Part shown: one piece after another, positions 34,557 through 43,459 of the stretch
Layout of the letters: each line of letters opens with the position of its first letter
Numbering within the stretch: the first letter of the stretch is position 1
DNA from: Burkholderiales bacterium
GTDB lineage: Bacteria; Pseudomonadota; Gammaproteobacteria; Burkholderiales; SG8-41
DNA: 64,000 bases
Assembly: GCA_022841375.1 (NCBI GenBank)
Contig: JALHRQ010000012.1
Location: 1-64,000 of the forward strand
Direction: 5' to 3'
Position numbers and translations under genes: made by a program
The notes under the pieces: generated by a model
The model's input: the letters and a program-made list of their open reading frames with translations, nothing else
What the model was told of the DNA's origin: nothing
Databases searched by the model: none

Positions 34557-35525
34557 TCAGAGCTGGATCCTGCTGTCCGTCCGAATCGAGTTGATGATGG
34601 CCTCGAATGAGGCAATGGTGTTGACCATCTCATCGGTGGTGATCGGGTAGGGTGCAACACCTGCCACGGCATCGGCAAAGGCCTCGATTTCCGCCAGTAC
34701 CGAATCAATTTTCGGAAAATCCTTCACCTCGGTCTTGCCGCCTTTAAGGCGGATGATCGTGCGGGTTTCATCCAGCGCTTCCACCGAACCTTCGTCACCG
34801 AAGACATGAATGCGGAAGTACAGCGGCGAGGCGCGTACCGCGCCGAGAAAACCGCTGATGCCGTTTTTGAATTTGAACAGGACGGACACCGTGTCGCGGG
34901 GATCAGCACCCGTACGTTGGGCGATGAATTGTGCGGTGATCTGATGCGCCGGACCGGCGATGTTGGCGAAGGCGTCGAGGATGTGGATGCCGGTACCGGT
35001 CATTCCGGCGCCGGGCGTTTCGGTGGGCAGGTCTCGCCACGGGGCGAAAAACTTGCTTGAATGTTCGTTGCTGTAGTGCCCTTCGACATGCATGATGCGG
35101 CCCAGCGTGCCACTGGCGATAATGCGGCGCATCTCTACGGTGGACGGCCAGAAGCGTTTGTTCTGGCCGACACCGATGGGCACGCCTGCGGCTTTGCAGG
35201 CATCAACGGCGCGTTGTGCATCGGCACGTGTCAATGAAAGCGGCTTTTCGCAGAATACGGCTTTGCCCGCTTTTGCGACCTGCACGACCTGATCGGCATG
35301 CAAAGAGTGGGGCGTGGCAAGCACGACGGCCTGCACTTCCGGATCGGCCAGTGCTTCTTCAAGCGTGGCAGACAGACGGAAGTTCCTGGTTTTGGCGTAG
35401 TCGCGGGTGGCGTCGAGTTCCTGGGTGACACCGTGGACGAACTGCAGTTTGCTGCTTTTGCCCTGCACGGCATCGGCGATGTTCTTGCCCCACCAGCCGA
35501 GACCGATGATTGCGGCCTTGATCAT
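34557..35525 (-). CDS. Gfo/Idh/MocA-family oxidoreductase
   Basis: The 322-residue dehydrogenase has a Rossmann motif IIGLGWWGKNIAD, CEKPLSLTRADAQRA with the catalytic-site lysine, and a C-terminal domain with GTGIHILDAFANIAGP, a characteristic His. Its substrate is unknown. It stands alone, and upstream of it lies a long intergenic region shared with the divergent molybdenum hydroxylase operon, which may hint at joint control. Confidence 0.9.
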   Translation of the reverse strand: MIKAAIIGLGWWGKNIADAVQGKSSKLQFVHGVTQELDATRDYAKTRNFRLSATLEEALADPEVQAVVLATPHSLHADQVVQVAKAGKAVFCEKPLSLTRADAQRAVDACKAAGVPIGVGQNKRFWPSTVEMRRIIASGTLGRIMHVEGHYSNEHSSKFFAPWRDLPTETPGAGMTGTGIHILDAFANIAGPAHQITAQFIAQRTGADPRDTVSVLFKFKNGISGFLGAVRASPLYFRIHVFGDEGSVEALDETRTIIRLKGGKTEVKDFPKIDSVLAEIEAFADAVAGVAPYPITTDEMVNTIASFEAIINSIRTDSRIQL

Positions 35526-36032
35526 ATGTTCTTCAATTTAAATGTTGTAAAGAGAATGCTTCGGGTAGACAAAATGCATGCAGGCGGTTCCAGCTGGATT
35601 TGACCGTCTCGGTGAACAATGTAACGACCCGCGCTGTTGTACATAACCCGTTGAGTTTGGGGTGCACAAAAGCGTGGCTCTGATTCAGCGTTTCAGCAAA
35701 TACCCGCGAAAAGTCCCGTCGGTTTGATCAACGCCAAATGCGATACCGAGACCTGACAAAACAGGAAACTTGCAAACTGAAGAAGCAGTTTTTCATTTTT
35801 TATTTTTTCCCCTCCAAAATTATATTAAATGCGAAATCCCGATCATGCGCAAGCAGTCCGCCCGGTTCTGTTCCAGCGATTGCCTGTTGAATCCTGATAT
35901 CAGCTGTGAGAAACAAAAATAGGGCGACTTGCACGTTTCGTGCGACTTTTTTGCAAATCCTTAAGCTAAATCAATAAATCTGCAGCTGGAATCGACCAAA
36001 GTCCATTTTTTCATATCGACCCGGGGGAATGC
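35526..36032. other. Long divergent intergenic region, no gene seen
   Basis: These 507 bases separate the Gfo/Idh/MocA gene from the molybdenum hydroxylase operon. The region is AT-richer than its surroundings, with T-rich runs near 35790-35830 and 35947-36015. I see no reading frame, RNA gene or clear repeat. A GGGGGA ribosome-binding site stands just before the ATG at 36033. It presumably carries promoters and operators for both directions. Confidence 0.6.
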
Positions 36033-36923
36033 ATGCGGGCCTTCGATTACTTGGCGACAGTGGATCTCCGGCAGGCCGTCAGGCTGCTGGACGAGCACGG
36101 CACCTCGGCGAGAATCCTGGCAGGTGGAACAGACTTGCTGGCTGATTTGAAGTCATCGTCTTCGTCGCCTGGTCTGATCATCGACATATCCAGGATCAAG
36201 GAATTAAAGGTCATCGAATCGACCGCACATGGCCTGCGTATTGGCGCCATGGTGACCCACTCCGAAATCATGCAATCCGCACTTATCCGCGAGCACTGTC
36301 CCGCGCTGGCCGATGCGGCGCGCACCATTGGTGCTGTGCAGACGCGCAATCTGGGGACCCTTGGCGGTAACCTGGTGACGGCAGTTCCTTCCATGGATAG
36401 CGGAGCCACGCTGCTTGCACTGGATGCGCGGGTTGTGCTGGCCTGCGGAGGCGGCACTCGGGAAATGCCGTTGACCGATTTTTTCATGGGGCCGCGCAAG
36501 ACGGTGTTGCGGCCGGGAGAACTGCTGGTGGAAGTGGTCATTCCGGCCTGCAATCTCGGCAAGCCGGCCCATTTTCTGAAAACAGGGCTGCGCAAGGGCC
36601 AGGCCTTGGCTCTGGTCAATGTGGCGGCGAGCCTGTGGCTGGATGCAGCGGGCAATATCGAAGAACCACGCATCGCACTTGGCGCGGTAGCGCCCAGCGT
36701 CATCCGCGCAATGGCCGCGGAACGTTATCTTGCAGGTCGTTCACCGCAATCTGGATCCATGGCCGAGGCCGGGAAAATCGCGGCCGAAGAATGCAGACCC
36801 ATCAACGATTTCCGGGCCACCGCCGCTTACCGCCGCGACCTCGTGGCAGTCCTGGTTAAACGCGCGCTTGCACAAGCCTGCGAGCGCGCACTGAAACGAC
36901 AGCATGAAAGGGGGGCGCCGTGA
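36033..36923 (+). CDS. Molybdenum hydroxylase FAD subunit (CoxM/XdhB type)
   Basis: This medium subunit of a xanthine dehydrogenase-family enzyme (296 residues) starts FDYLATVDLRQAVRLLDEHG and has the FAD-binding segments ARILAGGTDLLADLK and TIGAVQTRNLGTLGGNLVTAVPSMD. It carries electrons from the 2Fe-2S subunit to the acceptor. It overlaps the next gene by 4 bases (GTGA or ATGA type), showing an operon. The substrate is unknown. Confidence 0.93.
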   Translation: MRAFDYLATVDLRQAVRLLDEHGTSARILAGGTDLLADLKSSSSSPGLIIDISRIKELKVIESTAHGLRIGAMVTHSEIMQSALIREHCPALADAARTIGAVQTRNLGTLGGNLVTAVPSMDSGATLLALDARVVLACGGGTREMPLTDFFMGPRKTVLRPGELLVEVVIPACNLGKPAHFLKTGLRKGQALALVNVAASLWLDAAGNIEEPRIALGAVAPSVIRAMAAERYLAGRSPQSGSMAEAGKIAAEECRPINDFRATAAYRRDLVAVLVKRALAQACERALKRQHERGAP

Positions 36924-37426
36924 TCGACATCAGCCTGACAGTCAATGGCGGACGCCATGAACTCTCGGTTTCGCCCGAGACCACGCTGCTGGGTTTGCTG
37001 CGCAACCAGCTTGGGCTTACCGGGGCCAAGCTCGGCTGTGATGTCGGTGATTGCGGAGCCTGCACGGTGATCATCGACGGCCGCTCCGTCAATGCCTGCC
37101 TGATGCTGGCCGCGCAGGCTGACGGCTGTTCCGTGTTGACCATCGAGGGACTTGCCACCCGCGAGCAACTGCATCCGATACAGCAGGCGTTTGAGGTGCA
37201 TGCATCGCTGCAATGCGGTTTTTGCGGTCCCGGGATCATCCTCTCGGCCAAGGCATTGCTGGATGGAAATCCCGATCCCAGCCGGCAGGATGTTCGCGAA
37301 GGGCTTTCGGGAAATCTCTGTCGTTGCACCGGCTATGCCAAGATGATTGAAGCAGTGCTGCAAGCGGCGTGTGTGATGCGTGGTGAAACCGAAGATGTCG
37401 ATGGCAAATCGAAAGCCGGATCATGA
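36920..37426 (+). CDS. Molybdenum hydroxylase 2Fe-2S subunit (CoxS type)
   Basis: The 168-residue small subunit has the plant-type [2Fe-2S] set GCDVGDCGACTVIIDG and an all-helical second cluster domain with CGFCGPGIILSAKALL and NLCRCTGYAKMIEAV. It relays electrons from the molybdenum site to FAD. Starts and stops overlap its neighbours by 4 bases. Confidence 0.95.
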   Translation: MIDISLTVNGGRHELSVSPETTLLGLLRNQLGLTGAKLGCDVGDCGACTVIIDGRSVNACLMLAAQADGCSVLTIEGLATREQLHPIQQAFEVHASLQCGFCGPGIILSAKALLDGNPDPSRQDVREGLSGNLCRCTGYAKMIEAVLQAACVMRGETEDVDGKSKAGS

Positions 37427-38817
37427 ACAGTAAAAGCATTGTGGACGAGAAACTGCATGCTGCAGTCGCTGACTCGACAACCGGCCTTCCGCTGCTGGTT
37501 CGTTCCGAAATGCTGCCAGCTGTTTTCCCGGTGGATCTGCTGGTACCCGATGCCCGTCAGCAGACACCCGCCGTCGGGCAACGGGTGATCCGGACCGATG
37601 CGCGCCAGCACGGACTCGGCCAGACGCCATACATTGACGACATGGTTATTCCCGGCATGCTTTACGCCCGGATCAAGCGTGCCGGCGTGGCGTCGGCCAG
37701 GATACTCGGTATCGATACGCGCGAGGCCGAGGCCATGCCGGGTGTCATGGCCGTGATTACCGGAAGGGACATCCCCGTCAACTCCTTTGGCCCGTCGCTT
37801 CAGGATCAGCCGGTGCTTGCCACTGAACGCGTTTTCCATGCGGGGGACGGCGTTGCAGCCGTTGCAGCCGTAAGCGAGCAGATCGCTGCGGAAGCGCTTG
37901 CCAAAATCAGGGTCGAATATGAACGTCTTCCTGCGGTTTTCGATCCGCTGGAAGCGCTTAAGGATGATGCTCCGAAAGTGCATCCTCCCGCTGGCAACAT
38001 CTACGCGCGAAAGGTCATCTGCAGGGGCAGCGTCGAGCAGGGGTTTGCAGACAGTAAACATGTCTTCGAACAGCAGTATCGCACCCAGATGGTGGAGCAT
38101 GTGCCGATCGAGCCCCATGCGGCCATCGCGCTTTGGGATGCAAACGGCCGGGTCACGGTTTATTCGAGTCTGGGCAGGATTACTCTGGGGCGCGCCGACC
38201 TTGCACGGACGCTTCGCATGCCGATCAACCGCATACGTCTGGTGGGTACCTTCGTCGGCGGCAATTTCGGCGGCAAGAACGAGATTACGCAGGAACCCGT
38301 GCTGGCCCTGCTGGCCAGGAAAACCGGGCGCCCGGTCAAGGGGGTATACACGCGTACGGAGGAATTCACCGCCTCGACAACAAGGCATCCGTTCATCATG
38401 GATTACAAAACGGGGGTCGATAGCAACGGACGCATCCTGGCGCGCAAGGTGCGCTTGGTGCTGGATGGCGGCGCCTATTGTTCCTGGAGCGAAACCACGC
38501 TGGGCAAGGCTGCCATCCTCTCAACCGGGCCTTACAAGATAGAACATGTCCACGTTGAAGCCATGGCTGTCTACACCAACAAAACCATGACTGGGGCGAT
38601 GCGCGGTTTTGGCGCGCCACAAGTCTGTTTTGCCTATGAATCGCAAATGGACGAAATCGCCAGCACCTTGGACATCGATCCACTGGAAATCCGCATGCGC
38701 AATGCGTTCGTGAATGGTTCGATCAGCCCTACCGGGCAGGTGCTGCACAGCGTCGTGGTCCGGGAATCCCTGCTGAATGCGGCGCGACGCATGAACTGGC
38801 CGGAGGTCGATTCATGA
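37423..38817 (+). CDS. Molybdenum hydroxylase large subunit, N-terminal half
   Basis: These 464 residues correspond to the first half of a CoxL/XdhA-type large subunit. They hold the Ald_Xan_dh_C hammerhead domain (GLGQTPYIDDMVIPGMLYARIKR) and the first Moco-binding domain, with EPHAAIALW, LVGTFVGGNFGGKNEITQE and GAMRGFGAPQVCFAYESQMD. The site residue is RGFG, as in xanthine dehydrogenase-type enzymes, not the CODH active-loop Cys. Full-length relatives have 750-800 residues. Here the gene stops after NWPEVDS and the rest is in the next gene. An unusual 60-residue extension precedes the hammerhead. Confidence 0.85.
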   Translation: MNSKSIVDEKLHAAVADSTTGLPLLVRSEMLPAVFPVDLLVPDARQQTPAVGQRVIRTDARQHGLGQTPYIDDMVIPGMLYARIKRAGVASARILGIDTREAEAMPGVMAVITGRDIPVNSFGPSLQDQPVLATERVFHAGDGVAAVAAVSEQIAAEALAKIRVEYERLPAVFDPLEALKDDAPKVHPPAGNIYARKVICRGSVEQGFADSKHVFEQQYRTQMVEHVPIEPHAAIALWDANGRVTVYSSLGRITLGRADLARTLRMPINRIRLVGTFVGGNFGGKNEITQEPVLALLARKTGRPVKGVYTRTEEFTASTTRHPFIMDYKTGVDSNGRILARKVRLVLDGGAYCSWSETTLGKAAILSTGPYKIEHVHVEAMAVYTNKTMTGAMRGFGAPQVCFAYESQMDEIASTLDIDPLEIRMRNAFVNGSISPTGQVLHSVVVRESLLNAARRMNWPEVDS

Positions 38818-39830
38818 AAAAGCGTGGACGCGGCATCGCCTGCATGTGGTATCCGATCGGTTTCACGGTTGCCGCCAATCCCAGCGCGGCGACTGTCAAA
38901 ATTAACGAGGATGGCACGGCCACGCTGCTCACTGGAACTGTGGAAACAGGGCAGGGTGCTCTCACCGTACTGGGGCAGATTGCCGCTGAAGCCCTGGGCA
39001 TCGCAGCAGACGACGTACATGTAGTGTCCGGCGATACGGACGTTACCCCGATGGATACGGGGGCAATCGCCAGCCGTACCACTTACGTCACGGGCAATGC
39101 AGTCAAGCTGGCGGCCGAGAAAGCGCGCGCCATCCTGTTCGAGGTCGCCGCCCCGATGCTCGGTGTTCGTCCTGAGCAGCTCGAAGCGCGTGACCGTAAA
39201 ATCCAGGTGCAGTCATTTCCGCAACGTCATCTGGCGATCGGTGATGTCGCGCTTCAGGCGCAATCGGTGAAGGGACAGCCTGCTATCGGCAGCGCGTCCT
39301 GGAACCCGCCTACAGTGCCCATGGATCCGGACACCGGGCAGGGCAAGCCATTCAATACCTATGTTTATGCCACGCAGATCGCAGAGGTCGATGTCGACGA
39401 CGAAACCGGTGAAGTCGACGTGCTGCGCATTATCGCGGCGCATGACTGCGGTACGCCCATAAACCCGATGCTCGTGGAAGGCCAGGTGGAGGGTGGCATT
39501 TCCATGGGTTTGGGCTTCGCACTTCAGGAAGAGATTCTTTTTGACGCGGAAGGCCGCCAAATCAACCCCAATCTCACCAACTACATCATGCCCACCAGCA
39601 TGGACATGCCGGAGATAGAAGTAGTTTTCGTCGATAACTACGATCCTACCGGGCCTTTTGGTGCAAAAGGCGTCGGCGAACCCACATCCGTGCCGACTGC
39701 GGCAGCCATACTCAATGCGATACATGATGCGGTGGGTGTGCGCATCACGTCGTTGCCGGCAACAGCAGAAAAAATCCTGGCGGCCATCAAGTCCAGGGGT
39801 ACTGACGGACTCAAGAACATAAAAGCCTGA
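38814..39830 (+). CDS. Molybdenum hydroxylase large subunit, C-terminal half
   Basis: The 338 residues match the second Moco-binding domain of CoxL/XdhA enzymes: KRGRGIACMWYPIGF, GTVETGQGALTVLGQIAAEALGI, GAIASRTTYVTGNAV and the catalytic Glu in GAKGVGEPTSVP. The ATG at 38814 overlaps the preceding TGA by 4 bases and has its own GGAGG (38802-38806) 7 bases upstream. The split therefore looks like two translationally coupled genes, not a frameshift. A one-base insertion would fuse both, so an error or mutation is not fully excluded. Confidence 0.85.
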   Translation: MKKRGRGIACMWYPIGFTVAANPSAATVKINEDGTATLLTGTVETGQGALTVLGQIAAEALGIAADDVHVVSGDTDVTPMDTGAIASRTTYVTGNAVKLAAEKARAILFEVAAPMLGVRPEQLEARDRKIQVQSFPQRHLAIGDVALQAQSVKGQPAIGSASWNPPTVPMDPDTGQGKPFNTYVYATQIAEVDVDDETGEVDVLRIIAAHDCGTPINPMLVEGQVEGGISMGLGFALQEEILFDAEGRQINPNLTNYIMPTSMDMPEIEVVFVDNYDPTGPFGAKGVGEPTSVPTAAAILNAIHDAVGVRITSLPATAEKILAAIKSRGTDGLKNIKA

Positions 39831-39904
39831 ATGGGATGCGTTGCCGCGCTGGCCCGTCCGGCCGGTGCACCAGCGGGCACAGCATCCAGTCTCTGTGGCG
39901 CGGA

Positions 39905-40750
39905 CTAGCGCGCCGGCAGGATTTTTTGGCGCTGCTGGCCGAGGCCCGCGATGCCCAGTTCGACGACATCACCGGGTTTCAACCACACCGGATTCGGCTT
40001 GATGCCCATGCCGACGCCGGGAGGGGTGCCGGTGCAGATAATATCGCCGGGCAGCAGCGTCATGTAATGGCTGCAGTACGACACCAGTTTTTTCACGCCG
40101 AAAATCATTGTTTTGGTGTTGCCGTCCTGCATGCGCTTGCCGTTGACATCCAGCCACATGTGAAGGTTCTGCGGATCGGGGATTTCATCCTTGGTCACCA
40201 TCCACGGGCCGACCGGGCCGAAAGTGTCGCAGCCCTTGCCCTTGTCCCATTGCGAGGACTGCAGCTGGAAGGCGCGCTCTGACACGTCATTGGCCACGCA
40301 GTAGCCGGCAACATAGTTCAGCGAATCTTCCTCGGACACGTATTGCGCTTTACTGCCGATGACAATGGTCAGTTCGCATTCCCAGTCGAGTTTTGTCGAA
40401 TTGCGCGGCTGGATGGTGTCGTCGTCGGGCCCGCAGATGGAGGTGGTGGCCTTGTAGAAAATGATCGGTTCGGTCGGCACTGCCATGCCGGCTTCGGCGG
40501 CATGGTCGGAGTAATTCAGGCCGATGGCCACGTATTTGGAAATGCCGGTGAACGGAACGCCCATGCGCGGGTTGCCGGTAACCAGCGGCAGCGATTCCGG
40601 CTTGATCTTGGAGAGGCGTTCGAGCTCGCGCGGCGCCAGCGTTGAGGCGTCGATGTTGGCGATGATTTTCGACAGGTCGCGCAACTTGCCCTGGGCGTCG
40701 ATGACGCCGGGTTTTTCGTATCCGTCTTTTCCGTAGCGGCAGAGTTTCAT
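39905..40750 (-). CDS. FAH-family hydrolase/isomerase/decarboxylase
   Basis: The 281-residue protein has the fumarylacetoacetase fold: GLNYSDHAAEAG, FYKATTSICGPDD, LDWECELTIVIG (metal-binding Glu residues), YCVANDVSERAFQ and LLPGDIICTGTPPGVGMG. Family reactions include hydrolysis of acylpyruvates and isomerisation or decarboxylation of 2-oxo-dienoates. The ATG at 40750 has AGGAACC upstream. It is the last gene of the six-gene minus-strand operon that includes the probable selenoprotein. Confidence 0.92.
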   Translation of the reverse strand: MKLCRYGKDGYEKPGVIDAQGKLRDLSKIIANIDASTLAPRELERLSKIKPESLPLVTGNPRMGVPFTGISKYVAIGLNYSDHAAEAGMAVPTEPIIFYKATTSICGPDDDTIQPRNSTKLDWECELTIVIGSKAQYVSEEDSLNYVAGYCVANDVSERAFQLQSSQWDKGKGCDTFGPVGPWMVTKDEIPDPQNLHMWLDVNGKRMQDGNTKTMIFGVKKLVSYCSHYMTLLPGDIICTGTPPGVGMGIKPNPVWLKPGDVVELGIAGLGQQRQKILPAR

Positions 40751-40781
40751 GGGTGGTTCCTGTGCGGTTTGTTGACTGGGA

Positions 40782-41774
40782 TCAAAGGCCGGCGCGGTTT
40801 TTGCCGCGGACAGCGGGGTTGACGACGTTGATCGGCCATTCGCCGGCAAGTACGCGGCGCACCTCGTTGGGCGCGCCTGCCTGCAGGCCCTGCATGGCCT
40901 GCTCACTGTACCACGCGGCATGTGGGTTGATGATCACGTTCTCGCGGCCGCGCAGCGGGTGCGGGTCGGGCAGGGGCTCCGGGTCCGTGGTGTCGAGCGC
41001 GCAGCCGGCGATCCTGCCGGCGTCGAGCGCGCGGACCAGCGCGTCGGTATCGACCACCGGGCCGCGCGAACAGTTGACCAGTACCGAGCCTTTTTTCATC
41101 TTGCCGAAGGCGGTGTCGTTCATCAGGCCGCGCGTCTGTGGCGTCAGCGGGGGATGCAGCGATACAAAATCGGACTGTGCGAACAGGGCGTCGAGTTCGA
41201 CCTTGTCGCCGGGCGTGTTGAACTGGCCCTGTTTGATGAACGGGTCGGCGAACAGCACTTTCATGCCGAAGGCCGCTGCACGCACCGCGACCTGGCGTGC
41301 GATGTTGCCGTAACCGACGAGGCCGATGGTGCTGCCGGAGACGCGCTGGATCGGCTTGCCCGGCGGCACCGCCCATTTGCCGGTGCGTACCTGGCGGTCG
41401 TAGAAGGTGATCTTGCGTGCGGCAGAGAGCAGCAGCGCCATGGTGTGCTCAGCGACTTCGTCGATGCAGTAGGTCGGGTTGTTGGTGACGATGATGCCGG
41501 CTTTGGTCGCGGCCTCAAGGTCGATGGTGTCCACGCCAATGCCGTAGCGGGCGATGATTTTGCACTGGGGCATTTTCGCCATCACGTCGGCGGTGATCGG
41601 GCCGGCGTAGGTGTTGAGCAGGGCGACGCAGTCGGCGGCTTCGGTAGCGAACTCTTCCGGTTTCTTGGTCTGCAGCGGCACCAGCGCGACGCCGTCGCCG
41701 AGGATCTTGCGTTCCATGTCCACCGATTCCCAGACGTAATCGGTCAGTACGACTTTGGTTTTTCCCGCCATCAT
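40782..41774 (-). CDS. D-2-hydroxyacid dehydrogenase (CtBP-like)
   Basis: This 330-residue NAD-dependent dehydrogenase has the catalytic-domain segment ARYGIGVDTIDLEAATKAG, the nucleotide-binding VSGSTIGLVGYGNIARQVA, NCSRGPVVDTDALVRAL with the active-site Arg nearby, the Glu in DPEPLPDPHPL, and catalytic His in NPHAAWYSE. It resembles the CtBP/phosphoglycerate dehydrogenase group. Start is one of two adjacent ATGs (41774 or 41771). It stands 31 bases upstream of the FAH gene and next to a second, distinct paralogue. Confidence 0.92.
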   Translation of the reverse strand: MMAGKTKVVLTDYVWESVDMERKILGDGVALVPLQTKKPEEFATEAADCVALLNTYAGPITADVMAKMPQCKIIARYGIGVDTIDLEAATKAGIIVTNNPTYCIDEVAEHTMALLLSAARKITFYDRQVRTGKWAVPPGKPIQRVSGSTIGLVGYGNIARQVAVRAAAFGMKVLFADPFIKQGQFNTPGDKVELDALFAQSDFVSLHPPLTPQTRGLMNDTAFGKMKKGSVLVNCSRGPVVDTDALVRALDAGRIAGCALDTTDPEPLPDPHPLRGRENVIINPHAAWYSEQAMQGLQAGAPNEVRRVLAGEWPINVVNPAVRGKNRAGL

Positions 41775-41825
41775 GGCTTGCTCCAGTAAAAGATAAAATT
41801 ATTAAATAAAAACAATTACTTGCGT

Positions 41826-42812
41826 TTACCTGTAAATCTCGGCGTTCCAGCAGTGCGGCGGTTGCTTGCCGGCGAGTAGCGCGAGGATGTTGTCGACCAC
41901 GACATTGGCCATCGCCGCGCGCAGTTCGCTGATCGCGCTGCCGGTGTGCGGCGTCATCACCACATTCTGCATGTTGAGCAGTTCGGGATGAGGTTGCGGT
42001 TCATTTTCGTAGACATCGAGCCCGGCGCCGGCAAGGCGTTTTTCGCGCAGCGCACGCACCAGCGCCTGTTCGTCGACGATCGGCCCGCGTGCGGTGTTGA
42101 CCAGGTATGCGGTTGGTTTCATCCGCCTGAACGCGGCATCGTTGAACAGATGGCGCGTTTCGGGAATCAGCTTGGCGTGTATGGACACGAAATCGGATTC
42201 GGAGAGCAGTTGCTCGAACGGCACCCAGGTGACGCCCAGCGCCTGCTCGTCGGCGGCAGGGATGCGATGGGGATCGTGATAGAGCACGTTCAGTTTGAAG
42301 CCGCGCGCGCGTGTCGCCGCGGCGCGGCCGACGCCGCCCATGCCGACGATGCCCAGCGTCTTGCCGGTGATGCCGCCGCCCTCCATGTAGCAGGACTGCG
42401 AACCGGGATAGACGCCGGAGCGCAGCAGCCGGTCGCCCTCGGTGACGCGGCGCACCAGTGACAGCAGCAAACCCCAGGCGAGATCGGCGGTGGCGTCGTC
42501 GAGCAACAGCGCCGGGATTACCGTGACCGGCAGCTTGCGCGCGGTAGCGGCGGCAATGTCGATGTCGGCCGGCGTGATGGTCATCGAGGCCACGGCCTGC
42601 AGCTTCGGGTTGGCATTGATGACCGTGGCATCGACATGGTCGTGGAGCAGACAGAACAGGATGTCGTTGTTGCGCACTGCAGTGACCAGTTCGGCCTGCG
42701 TCATGATGTGCAGCGGGTCCGGGTTCCAGTGCACTTCGGCGACGGCTTTCAAGCGGTCAATCGCGCTCTGGGCGACGGGCTGGGTGATATGGATGCGGGG
42801 GCGTTGCGGCAT
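41826..42812 (-). CDS. D-2-hydroxyacid dehydrogenase, second paralogue
   Basis: The 328-residue protein has the GKTLGIVGMGGVGRAAATRA nucleotide-binding motif, NTARGPIVDEQALVRAL, the Glu in YENEPQPHPE and the catalytic His in TPHTGSAI. It resembles glyoxylate/hydroxypyruvate reductases. It begins 11 bases after the CMD gene. Two paralogues in one operon suggest sequential or stereochemically different reductions of 2-oxo acids. Confidence 0.92.
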   Translation of the reverse strand: MPQRPRIHITQPVAQSAIDRLKAVAEVHWNPDPLHIMTQAELVTAVRNNDILFCLLHDHVDATVINANPKLQAVASMTITPADIDIAAATARKLPVTVIPALLLDDATADLAWGLLLSLVRRVTEGDRLLRSGVYPGSQSCYMEGGGITGKTLGIVGMGGVGRAAATRARGFKLNVLYHDPHRIPAADEQALGVTWVPFEQLLSESDFVSIHAKLIPETRHLFNDAAFRRMKPTAYLVNTARGPIVDEQALVRALREKRLAGAGLDVYENEPQPHPELLNMQNVVMTPHTGSAISELRAAMANVVVDNILALLAGKQPPHCWNAEIYR

Positions 42813-42823
42813 GGAGGACGGTG

Positions 42824-43459
42824 TTATTTCCCGGAGCTGTTGCAGATGGTGCAGGCGTAGGCTTCCAGCGTTTCACGGGTGACGCCAACTGCGCCGCGCT
42901 GGCGCTGGTTGTATTCGGCGCTTTCCAGTTCGGTGCGGAAGGAGTCGTTGAGGCGGTTGATCATGTTGAACATGGCGCAGGCCAGCGAAATTTCGACGAT
43001 TTCGGCATCATTGAATTCACGGCGCAGCGCATCCCAGACCTTGTTGTCGCGCTTTGCGGTATTCAGTGTCATCGCTTCGGACCAGGCTATTGCCGCTTTT
43101 TCCTTGGCGCTGAACAGCGAACTCGCCTGATAGTCGCCCTTGAGGGCGTCGAACTCTTCATCTTTCAGACCCAGTGCTTGACCAAGCACGTAGTTGTGTT
43201 CCGTTCAGTAATGGCAGTCGTTAAGGGTCGATGTCTTCAGCACCGCCAGATTGCGCAGCCGCACCGCAGACACCGCACCGGCATTGGGCTGGCGCACCGC
43301 GGCGATGAAGGGCAGGATCCAGCGCGCGACATACGGGCTGTGTGACAGGATGCGCATCAGGTTGGCGGTGCGGCCGAGCATCTTGGTGGACGCTTCAAAC
43401 AGGTCCTTCGCCGGGCCGACGGCTTCTTCGTCGCTGATGCCGCGCAATCGTTGGGTCAT
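42824..43459 (-). CDS. AhpD/carboxymuconolactone decarboxylase-family protein, probable selenoprotein (CxxU)
   Basis: Two frames that look like separate short genes are one 211-residue AhpD/CMD-fold protein interrupted by a single in-frame TGA (43205-43207). The text around it reads TSTLNDCHY, then TGA, then TEHNYVLGQALG. Family members have a redox CxxC followed closely by His at exactly this place, so the TGA replaces the second, peroxidatic-type cysteine: C82-H-Y-U85-T-E-H88. The frame is unbroken on both sides and conserved family sequence continues to the stop. A hairpin with a GGTC loop follows the TGA. A second CTIC (C203, C206) lies at the C-terminus. The start at 43459 has GAGG 5 bases upstream and overlaps the upstream gene's TGA. 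Known AhpD-like selenoproteins exist. The alternative is a simple nonsense mutation. Confidence 0.82.
43174..43207 (-). promoter_or_regulatory. Putative bacterial SECIS element
   Basis: On the minus strand the TGA codon (43207-43205) is followed by 15 bases and then by a perfect 6-bp stem GTGCTT / AAGCAC closing the tetraloop GGTC (43183-43180). The loop starts 21 bases after the TGA. Bacterial SECIS elements are stem-loops directly downstream of the UGA whose small apical loop carries a G in its first positions, and the E. coli fdhF element has a GGUC loop 18 bases after its UGA. The lower stem is weak here. Confidence 0.72.

Noticed and set aside
38800-38830. Frameshift explanation for the split molybdenum hydroxylase subunit
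   Set aside because: It was not preferred because a strong ribosome-binding site and exact ATGA overlap precede the second half, although a one-base error cannot be excluded.
43205-43459. Reading the CMD gene as two separate short genes or a plain pseudogene
   Set aside because: The second half has no good start site, the frame is unbroken, and the TGA replaces the catalytic cysteine with a SECIS-like hairpin after it. Selenocysteine explains all of this better.
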